From contig CM036197.1 of NCBI GenBank assembly GCA_020631735.1, forward strand, positions 44,005,880 through 44,069,879: a DNA stretch of 64,000 nucleotides, given 5' to 3'. The notes below the pieces were generated by a model. The model searched no databases. It was given only the letters and a program-made list of their open reading frames with translations, and was not told the DNA's origin. Every line of letters starts with the position of its first letter. Positions within the stretch are counted from its first letter, which is position 1. Positions 55,945 to 64,000 of this stretch are shown here, one piece after another. Origin of the DNA: Saccharum officinarum (Eukaryota; Streptophyta; Magnoliopsida; Poales; Poaceae). Made by a program: the position numbers and the translations under genes.

Positions 55945-56558
55945 ATGGCACTACCAAGAGGACCGCTCGTAAGTCCACTGGGGGCAGGGCACCGCGTCAC
56001 CAGCTCGCTCCACGTGAGCCCCGCCCTGAGCCTACTGAGGTGGAAAGGCTGAGGGCAGAGTTGGCTGAAGTGACTGCCGCCAGGAATGCAGCACGGCAAC
56101 AACTGGAACAAGTGATTCATGATCGTGATCAAGAAACGCTTGCAGTCCAGAGGTTGACAGTAGCAAACCGCAACTGTCAACGCATGTTGGTCCGTGTGAT
56201 GGAACAGAGGGATGAAGCCTGGCACGAGGAGAACGTTCTGAGAGCTCGCCAGTTTGAGCTCGAGCAACAGTTAGAAAATGCTGAAGAATACAATGATAAT
56301 CTTCATGAAGAAGTGCATCGCCTGAATAACGAGCTTAATCCCCTGCTACCTAGAAACAACAATGTAGATGAAGATATGGGATCAGGCATCTTCATGGCTG
56401 AGGATGATGATGAAGTAGACGTTGATGGACCACAGGATGTCCCACCTGCAGAAGCACCAGAGGAAGAGCCAGAAGAAGAAGAAGACGAGGAGTTAGAGCC
56501 TGTCAGTGATGAGGACGGCGGGGAGATCCATGACACCGACTCGGAGGATGGTGCTTAG
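55945..56558 (+). pseudogene. Extra ORF with histone H3-like tail (element C copy), one-base shift near start
   Basis: An ATG at 55945 follows the acceptor-like CTACAG. A one-base loss within the first three codons moves the rest to another frame, where the bases from 55953 read TKRTARKSTGGRAPRHQLA. This matches H3 positions 3-21 at 16 of 19 sites, with K4, K9, S10, G12 and G13 kept and K14/K18 changed to R/H exactly as in element B. It continues without a stop into a strong coiled coil (about 56040-56340, ERLRAELAEV, EEYNDNLHEEVHRLNNEL) and a very acidic tail (EEEPEEEEDEELEP) to the stop at 56556. Total about 205 codons. The globular middle present in B is absent. The shift may be a real mutation or a base-call error. 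Confidence 0.75.
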
Positions 56559-57177
56559 AGTAGTCATCACGTGCCTTTAATGTTAGGATCGTCTTTTGGG
56601 CCCTCCCGGTGAAGGAGTGAGGCCTTGTAATAACTTGACTTTGGGATGTAAGGTTGAACCGTATGTTTCCTGAATGTAGTGTGAACCTGTTAATTTCGAT
56701 CACAACTTGATGTCTTATTATGTTGCGTTCGATGATGGTGTCACGATTAGCACCCCTTCGGTGCCGCGACGAAACCGAGGCCTCCTATGGCGCGCGACAT
56801 AAGGCTGTGCTGCTTGGCACGCGCAGGTATCGAGGTGGCTAGTCATGATCCACCATGGAACTCTTCATTGAGAAGTCTCTTTGTGGTCAGTTGGAAGTAG
56901 CCTTTCCTAGTCAACTAAAAATCTTGAGATCGAATCCAAGCACCGTGCAAACGGTCAAAAATCACGTAGATAGCAACGTAAACGGTCCGGTAACCGTTGT
57001 GCTCTCTGTGAGTAAGCCTTCATCAAAGAGCATCTTGATGGATTGTGCGGTTGTGGTGAATTATTGTGCCTTAATTATTATGAGAAGTCTATTTCATGAA
57101 GTCAGTTTGACATATTTACAATAATTCATCTACAAGTTTCCCACATCGTCAGTGCTCATTGGCTATGCGTTTTGCAG
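56559..57177 (+). other. Spacer between extra ORF and gag of element C
   Basis: No gene recognised. 56720-57000 is more GC-rich than its surroundings and may be a small insertion absent from element B, whose spacer is 354 bp. It ends in GCGTTTTGCAG directly before the gag ATG, a good splice-acceptor consensus. Confidence 0.5.
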
Positions 57178-58680
57178 ATGTCGTACAATCTACGCCGGGG
57201 TCGTGGAAATGAGGAGGAGGAACAGCCGCCCCCTCCGCCACCACCTACTCCGGCCGAATTGATGCAGACAGTGGTCGAAGGGCAGCGCATGTTGGCTGAT
57301 GCTATGCGCCTGCTGGCTAACCGGGAGGCTCGTCCTGGCCGCCAGGGCCCAGAGCCCAATCAATACAGTGATTTCAAGGACTTTCTGGATACTAAGCCCC
57401 CGCTCTTCAAGGAAGCGAAAGAACCACTGCAAGCTGATGAGTGGTTAAATACTATTGAGCAAAAGTTTCGTCTGCTTCGCCTGACTGATGAGTTAAAGAC
57501 TGAATATGCTTCTCACCAGTTGCATGGTCCAGCGGGTATTTGGTGGAGCCACTATCGTTCCACACTGCCTGCCAATGTCCCGATTGCTTGGGATCAGTTT
57601 AAGGCGGCATTCCGGGGAAATTATATTCCTCCAGGTCTTATGGCAATCAAGCACATAGAGTTTATGAGGCTGTCGCAAGGAAACAAAAGCCTGACTGAAT
57701 ACTTGCAGTCCTTCAACAACCTGGCAAGGTATGCCACTGAGTTTGTGGATACTGATGCCAAAAAGATTGCTAGCTTCAAAAGGGCCTCGGCCCAAAACTG
57801 ATGAAAACAATGGGCACTAGCAAATGTACTACTTTCAATGATTTCATCAGCGATGCTCTAACTCAAGAGAACAACAATGCTATCTATTCTGCTTCTAAGA
57901 GCCGCAAGAGGGCCATTGAGGCGAGTGCTTCACAGTCTCGAGCTCCAGCTGCCCCGAGAGCTCCTCCTCGCCCTCCCTGCTCAGAATACAAAGTTCCGTC
58001 CGCCGCAGAAAAAGCCTGCTGCAAAGACTGGGTTTCGTAAGGCATATACAGTGGCTCTGCCAAAGAGTAATGCGGGCCAAGGCAGCTCCAGTGTTCCTCC
58101 TAGCAACATGCCTTGCTGGAACTGTAACAAGCCAGGCCATTGGTCCAGGAACTGTCCGTACCCTAAGAAAAAATGTCAACCAAGTAGTCGTCAGGGACAC
58201 GCCCATTACAACAGCATTGAGGAAATTCCATCTGGTGAGGTGGTCACCGCTGGTAAGTTTCTAGTTGACCAACACCCCGCAGTGGTACTTTTTGATTCAG
58301 GTGCTTCGCATTCCTTTATCAGTCCTAAGTTTGCATCTAAATTTGCACACAAGTTGCATACTGTTGAAGGTGTGGGTTATTGTATTAGTGCTGCAAGTGG
58401 AAATATTTCCACAAACAAAGTAGTGGGGAACCTTAAGTTTGAGATAGAAGGGCGAAGTTATTCGCTTGCCCTATTGGTTTTACCTGGTTTAGACATAGAT
58501 GTCATCTTGGGCATGAATTGGATGAGTCAGAATGGGGTACTCATTGACACATCCGCTCGAGTAGTTATGCTCAGAGATCCTACAGATCAAAAGGGTTTTC
58601 TAGTACAACTTCCCAGAAAGGTTGAATTGTCGGGGGAATTCATGCTGTGCAAGCAAAGGCGTTGGCCGAAATTCCAGTAG
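57178..58680 (+). pseudogene. gag: gag and protease of element C with one-base shifts
   Basis: The ATG at 57178 (MSYNLRRGRG) follows TTTTGCAG. The order is a proline run, the capsid segment (EPLQADEWLNTIEQKFRLLR, HQLHGPAGIWW, DTDAKKIASFKR), a zinc knuckle CWNCNKPGHWSRNC (58114-58155) and the aspartic protease FDSGASHSFIS (Asp codon 58294). A base is missing in a G run near 57783 and another shift lies near 57975, so three frames are needed. Both shifts are at short homopolymers. Stops of the kind that ruin element B are absent, which fits a young element. Confidence 0.85.
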
Positions 58681-59166
58681 TAAATGAGTTTCCGGACGTT
58701 TTTCCCGATGATTTGCCGGGACTCCCTCTGGATCGGGATGTGGAGTTTTAAAATTGAGTTGTTGCCTGGCACGGCTCCCATCTCTAGGAGACCCTATAGG
58801 ATGCCTCCAAATGAACTCGCTGAACTTAAGGTGCAATTGAATGAACTTTTGAAGAAGGGGTTGATTCGTCCTAGTTCATCGCCGTGGGATGTCCTGCTAT
58901 CTTTGTAAAGAAGAAGGATCAGTCATTGCGGATGTGCGTAGATTATAGACCTCTCAATGCAGTCACTGTCAAAAATAAGTACCCTCTACCACGTATCGAT
59001 ATCTTGTTCGATCAGTTGTCTAAAGCTAAAGTTTTCTCCAAGATCGATCTAAGATCTGGCTACCATCAAATTAAAATCCGCCCGGAAGATGTTCCAAAGA
59101 CAGCCTTTCTTACCAGATACGGTCTTTATGAGTATTCTTGTTATGTCTTTCGGCTTGACAAATGCC
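58653..59166 (+). pseudogene. pol: Start of pol (reverse transcriptase), duplicate of the element A contig end
   Basis: Covers the linker and first RT motifs ([51 protein letters not shown]) and stops at the gap. It aligns over its whole length to 19900-19389. There are extra T bases near 58663, 58750 and 59135, one missing G near 58887, and a CTT/TCT swap near 59110. All are homopolymer-type differences. In A the frame is open; here these indels break it. Confidence 0.9.
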
Positions 59167-59266
59167 NNNNNNNNNNNNNNNNNNNNNNNNNNNNNNNNNN
59201 NNNNNNNNNNNNNNNNNNNNNNNNNNNNNNNNNNNNNNNNNNNNNNNNNNNNNNNNNNNNNNNNNN
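59167..59266. other. Assembly gap (100 N) between contigs Y and Z
   Basis: Exactly 100 N. The left side is chromovirus RT and the right side is AT-rich DNA upstream of a CACTA transposase, so the join is not supported by sequence. Confidence 0.95.
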
Positions 59267-59764
59267 TTGATTAATTAGCTTTGTTTTGATGGCTACATTG
59301 CTTGATTATCATTCTAGTTCTTTCTCCATCCTAGAGAGCAATTTCCAATTGGAATTTGTGGAGGGCTTCAAGCAATTTGTTAGGAATCCATTGTCAAAAA
59401 GGTTGGGGTCTATATATCATCAACCCATTTGAATTCCTAGCAAATTATATGGTTTGGTCAAGATGATTGTTAATATGTGATGCTATAATTAGTTGTTGTT
59501 ATAAGGAGTAGATCGAGTAGATTATTTTACAATTTTGATGAGCATTTGTAGCTACATTGATGTTCATGATCAAGTCTCCAATTTTAATTTTATTTAAAAA
59601 ATAGTGTCTTCATTTATATGGCCGGGGCTACCAATTTCAAATTTCTAATTATTATTATACAATAATGTTTTCCAAAAATGGTACTTTTGAGCTATAATTG
59701 TTGCTCATGAAGCTCGAATTCTTAATTCTCTGTAATTACTGTATCAATATTTTTTTGTGGAGAG
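59267..59764. other. AT-rich stretch upstream of the CACTA transposase
   Basis: No gene, tandem repeat or terminal repeat recognised. It may be the 5' noncoding part or an intron of the CACTA element that follows. Confidence 0.4.
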
Positions 59765-62700
59765 ATGGATCGAGAGTGGATGCGTCTGTCCCGAACGGAC
59801 TAGCGGTGCATGCATGGCGTTAGCCAGTTTATCACCGATGCCAAGGCCCATGCTGGGAATGGGAACCCTATCTTCTGCCCATGCAAAGATTGCAAGAATT
59901 GACAAAACTTTTGTCAAATTGAGTCTATACGATCGCACTTGATTAGGGGATTCATGCCAGACTATACGATATGGACTATGCATGGCGAGGTTGGTGTGGA
60001 TGTTCTGCAGGAAAACGATGATGATGTGGACATGCCTGACGTAGCCATCCACGATGCTGATGAGGAACCTGGTGTCAACACGGAATCTATGCCCACAGTT
60101 AATGATATGTTTAGGAACACGCTAGCTAATGACACCAAGGATAACGATGGCATTTCTCAGCTGCTACATAATGTAGAGACCGGATGTCTCAGTGAAATAC
60201 AACTGAGAAAGCTTGAGAAAATGAGACAGGATAGCAAAACACCTTTGTATAAGAACTGTCCAATGAGCAAACTGGAAGCCCACATCATGCTGTTATAGTT
60301 CAAATCGACAAATGGATTGAGCGATAAAGGCTTTGATCAGTTATTAGATATAATAAGGAAATTGCTCCTAGAAGACAACGAGTTGCTAGAAAAGACATAC
60401 TTGGCCAAGCAAATGATCTGCCCCATCAGCCTCGAGGTTGAAAAAAATCCACGCGTATTCCAATGATTGCATATTGTATCGTGGAGAAAAATACAAAGAC
60501 TTGAACAAGTGTCCCAAGTGTGAAGCTCCACATTATAAGGAAGGGCTGTCAGATGAGGGTACCAAGACCAAAGGAGGTCCCGTAAAGGTCGTTTGGTATT
60601 TCCCTATAGCTCCCTGGGTGCATAGGCTATTTGCATGTGCAAAGTCAGCCAAGCTGTTGCGCTGGCATAGCGAAGAGCGTAAGAAAGATACAATAATGAG
60701 GCGCCCCGCCGATGGGCATGACTGGAGGACTGTCAATACTATGTTCGATAAGAACATCGGTGGAGAGGTAAGGCACCTTTGGTTTGGTTTGAGTACAGAT
60801 GGGATGAATCCATTCGACCAGATTAGAAGCAATCATAGCACCTGGCCAGTGACGCTCTGTATATATAATCTTCCACCTTGGGTATGTATGAAGCGGTCGT
60901 ACATTTAGATGCCACTACTCATCCAAGGGCCAAGACAACCTGAGAATGACATCGATGTGTTTCTTGAACCAGTGATCGATGAACTTGTGAAGATGTTTGA
61001 AAAGGGTGTGGAGGATGTTTCGGACGAGTACAAAAAGAAACATGTCACGATCAAGGCAGTACTTATTGCTACAATCACCGACCTGCCAGGGCGAGGTTCC
61101 TTGTCCGGAGAGAAGACAAAAGGCTATACTGGATGTGTCGAGTGCTTGGATGATACCGATGCGGTACAACTGCCAAATAACTCAAAGATAGTTTGTATGG
61201 GACACCGTAGGTTCCTACCTAAGGATCACCCTTACCGTAGGAATAGAAAAGATTTCAACGGTACTATTGAAAAACGCTTAGCTCCAAAATATCGAGACGG
61301 GCCTGGGATACTTCGAGAACTCAATAAACTGAAGGTTGTCCTTGGGAAGGGGGGCAATACAGTAGTAGTGCCTAATGGGAGCGTTTGGAAGAAAAAAATG
61401 ATTTTCTAGAAACTACCTTACTGGCCATTTCTGAGTGTACACCACTGTCTTGATCCCATGCACATCACTAAAAATATGTGCGCTAACATGCTTAACACCT
61501 TGATGGACACCGGGGGGACATCGAAGGATTCACTAGCCACACGTTTGGACATGCAACACTTGGGAATCAGAAAGGAGCTGCATCCCATGGAGCTAGAGAA
61601 TGGCTAGTTTGAACTTCTAGTTGCGTCATGGACACTGAAGAAGAAAGAAAAGCGTGCCCTTATTTCTTTCTTCAATGAACTCAAAGTTCTGATGGGGTAC
61701 CGTGCGAACCCAAAGAGGCTAGTGAACATAAGAGAACTCAAGTTCAACTATGGCCCTATGAAGGCCCATGGCTAACATGTCATTATGACTCAGCTGCTCC
61801 CTGTTGCTCTGTGTGGTATCCTCCCCCCAAAGGTCCACGCACCAATCATAAAGCTATGCTCGTTCTTCAATGCGATCTCAAGAAAGGTCATTGATGTGTC
61901 GGCGCTAGACCAGCTGCAGCGGGACATAGCCGAAACTCTCGTTAGGCTTGAAATGCATTTCTCACCGACTTACTTTGATATCTCATTGCATCTGCTCATT
62001 CATCTTGTTGACCAAATTAGAGCCCTTGGCCCAATATACCTACATCAAATGTTCCCTTTCGAAAGGTTGATGAAAGTCTTTAGGAGGTATGTTAGGAACA
62101 AATTCAGCCTAGAAGGGGGTATGGTTGAAGGATGGTCAACGGAGGAGGCCATTGAGTTCTACACATATTATATGAACATCAAAAGGGTCAAAGTTCCAGA
62201 ATCTCGTCACAAGGGAAGACTACGTGGCAAAGGAACGATTGGAGAGAAATCTGTTACAGTAGACGACCCTATTTCTTTCAGACAGGCACAGTTCGCTATT
62301 CTCTAGCAAGCCGAGGGTGTGATGCCATACAATGAGGAGCATAAGCAATCACTGCAAACTCAGTATCCGAGCAGGTCATAGGCTTGGCTGGGTAAAAAAC
62401 ATAAGGATGAATTTGTCAACTGGTTGCAACACCGCTTGCTTGGAATAAAGTTGGGTAATTAACTGGATGCCTTAGCCAAGGGACCTTCAAGTACATTTCT
62501 TAAGTAGCAATGGTATGACATAAATGGATTCACATTCTACACAAAAAGCAGGATGGAAAGAGCACGTACCAAAATAGTGGTGTTCGTTTTGATGTTCACG
62601 ACAAAAATGGCAATGTGTAGGCGACATATTATGGTTTCATAGAGGAGATATGGGAGCTAGCCTACGGTCCATGGAAGGTAGCTCTTTTTTACTGCTAGTG

Positions 62701-63036
62701 GGTTCATCTCGAGGAAATCACCACCGACAGCAAAGGGTTCACTACCGTTGATCTCACTAAGACTGCATACAAAGATGACCCCTTCGTCCTTGCAAGAGAT
62801 GTTATGCAAGTCTTATATGCAAAGGACAACAAGATAAATGGAAGGCTAAAAGTAGTCCTAGAAGGGAAAAGGAAGATTGTCGGTGTCGATGGAATCATGG
62901 ACGAAGAAGACTACAAGGGCTATCAGGAAATGCCTCCATTCAGGGCGAACGTACCCTACCTATCCTTGAAGAGAGTGACGAACCTGCTTACATATAGCTT
63001 GATCATGATGAGGCCGTCATTGTTGATGCACCTTAG
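59765..63036 (+). pseudogene. CACTA TNP2-type transposase, interrupted by stops
   Basis: En/Spm-class transposase, which cuts and moves CACTA elements. The ATG at 59765 opens the transposase-associated domain (DREWM, then CPCKDCKN, RGFMPDYTIWTMHGE by about 59990). The TNP2 core follows: KCPKCEAPHY, VVWYFPIAPWVHRLFA, LSTDGMNPFDQIRSNHSTWP, LIQGPRQPENDIDVFLEP, GCVECLDD, MGHRRFLPKDHPYR. Then come the DUF4218-like part (MTQLLPVAL, GPIYLHQMFPFERLMK) and the DUF4216-like end (WELAYGPWK, DDPFVLARDVMQV, GKRKIVGVDGIMDEEDY), with a stop at 63034. In-frame stops near 59798, 60298, 60906, 61407, 61604 and 62304, plus frame changes near 60300-60440 and 62700-62800, make it non-functional. Some frame changes may be introns. 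Confidence 0.85.
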
Positions 63037-63049
63037 TTAGATTATTGTT

Positions 63050-63075
63050 AACTATGTAATCATTATTACATAGTT
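63050..63075. repeat. 11-bp perfect hairpin after the transposase
   Basis: AACTATGTAAT, loop CATT, ATTACATAGTT. A third direct copy of AACTATGTAAT follows at about 63083. It lies 14 bases after the transposase stop. Confidence 0.7.
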
Positions 63076-63220
63076 GTTCCCTAACTATGTAATCTAATTT
63101 ATATTTTGTGCGCTTCTCTAAAATTAAATTATTGACTATATGATCGAACGTTGCGCTGATGTTCACAAACACTATTATTTGGTAATTATAGACCATTAAT
63201 TAAGTATCATGGAATTACAT

Positions 63221-63802
63221 TGTTGGGTGAAAAGTTCAAGTCAAGTGACACAATTCACACAATCATCAATATGTATTGGATAAAGATCAAAGTTGTATTT
63301 ATTCCATGGTTATACTATACATGTCAGAGAAGGTATTTATAGGGCCCTAGTCTTCGTATTTTACATAAAATGACTATTTTACCCCTGACCAAAATATTTA
63401 CAACCCTTCTTTACTGCAAGGGCGAAGTGGTCAATTCTTCTTGATTCAGTCTCCTTTTTCACGTTAATCCTCTCTTCTTCAGTGAATTTGCTCTTTTAAA
63501 CTTAGTCATTTCTTGCTTCTTATCTACTTCGCTGTCCAGCGAAGTTGATTTCTTGATGACGAAGCCAAAAAGTGAAGTTGATTTCTTGGCGACGAAGTCA
63601 AAACTTTGTCTTCGCCTTTGCTCTCGATCTTTTCTTTCACCTCTATTCATTCTTTTGACGAAGTCGAATCTTGTGTGACAAAGTCAAAATACATCCTTCG
63701 CTATACTTTTACCTGGGAGTAGATTTTGTTATGATATTTTAATATTTGCGTACTCCAAAGTTTGGGCTTGAGTTTTTTTAGGCAGAGTTAATATTCCCAA
63801 CA
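63221..63802 (-). mobile_element. LTR of an antisense Gypsy-type element (rest beyond window)
   Basis: 582 bp with 7-bp inverted ends TGTTGGG/CCCAACA. On the minus strand CGCGAGGGGCTAC, a polypurine tract, directly precedes TGTTGGG at 63802, so this is the 3' LTR of a minus-strand element continuing to the right. It is rich in GAAGTC/CTTCGC phrases. A target duplication cannot be checked. Confidence 0.55.
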
Positions 63803-64000
63803 GTAGCCCCTCGCGGATGAAGGCCTACTCCAAAGGTCTGAAATTTGCGAAATTTGAATTTTACAACGAAGTCACAAAAAACGTCATCCCGAACTTTAGA
63901 GTTGGCAGTTTACTACCGTTAGGTTGTGAACAATGTTTTTTAACGGTTGGATTTTGAAGCTGCCTATATGTACTGCGCTGCATCCTCTTCTTTTGGGTAC
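63803..64000 (-). other. Internal 3' end of the antisense Gypsy-type element
   Basis: Begins with the polypurine tract (on the minus strand) and holds no recognisable coding sequence before the window ends. Confidence 0.4.

Larger units (their letters stand above)
50181..59166 (+). mobile_element. Element C: 5' half of the young Tekay-like chromovirus
   Basis: 5' LTR (50181-55168), primer-binding site, leader, extra ORF with histone-H3-like tail, gag, protease and the start of reverse transcriptase, then the assembly gap. It shares its LTR and 512 bp of pol with element A on the opposite strand and lacks exactly the parts that A has. Together they would make one element of about 16.4 kb with matching target duplications. 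Several one-base shifts near the contig end lie in homopolymer runs and look like uncorrected sequencing errors. Confidence 0.9.

Noticed and set aside
11987..59166. Two independent insertions of the same chromovirus in opposite orientation
   Set aside because: It would need matching truncation points at both gaps, complementary 5-bp flanks and a 512-bp contig-end overlap by coincidence; one element plus an inverted contig is simpler.

Overview
This window is plant nuclear DNA, most likely from a panicoid-type grass. The evidence is one intact host gene with GC-rich exons and plant introns, set among nested grass-type transposons: Tekay-like chromoviruses with 4-5 kb LTRs, a Sirevirus-type Copia element, CACTA DNA transposons and a LINE tail. 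There are no rRNA, tRNA, CRISPR or bacterial features. The species cannot be fixed from the sequence alone. Two 100-base runs of N (19901-20000 and 59167-59266) split the window into three contigs, called X (1-19900), Y (20001-59166) and Z (59267-64000).

Contig X. A six-exon anthocyanidin-reductase-like gene lies on the minus strand at 2131-4012 and encodes about 346 residues. From about 4 to 12 kb there are decayed LTR-element pieces and minisatellites. From 11987 there is the 3' half of a very young Tekay-like element on the minus strand ('element A'): a 4989-bp LTR and an uninterrupted RT-RNase H-integrase-chromodomain reading frame that runs into the gap.

Contig Y. It starts inside the 5' LTR of an older, stop-ridden Tekay-like element ('element B', 20001-31970). 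B is inserted in the second gene of a CACTA transposon (31971-47339). The 3' subterminal repeats of that CACTA are split by a complete 11,068-bp Sirevirus-like Copia element (36214-47281, TSD TACTG, intact pol). Beyond the CACTA end lie a LINE 3' tail, a possible MITE and a possible first exon. The contig ends with the 5' half of a second Tekay-like copy on the plus strand ('element C', 50181-59166).

Contig Z carries a stop-ridden CACTA TNP2-type transposase and an antisense Gypsy-like LTR.

Two results stand out. (1) Elements B and C both carry, between the leader and gag, an extra open frame that begins with a recognisable histone H3 N-terminal tail, followed by a coiled coil and an acidic tail. 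In both copies the methylatable K4 and K9 positions are kept, while the acetylatable K14 and K18 positions are changed to R and H. Together with the chromodomain at the end of pol, this suggests a chromatin-mimicry function in a chromovirus. (2) Elements A and C are almost certainly the two halves of one element. Their flanks are AAGGA and TCCTT, a target-site duplication only if contig Y is inverted, and the two contig ends share about 512 bp of pol. The orientation of 20001-59166 should therefore be treated as probably wrong, and features on Y are given in the orientation supplied.

The LTRs of B and of A/C also share short stretches whose protein sequence is better conserved than their DNA, which suggests a further gene inside the LTR.
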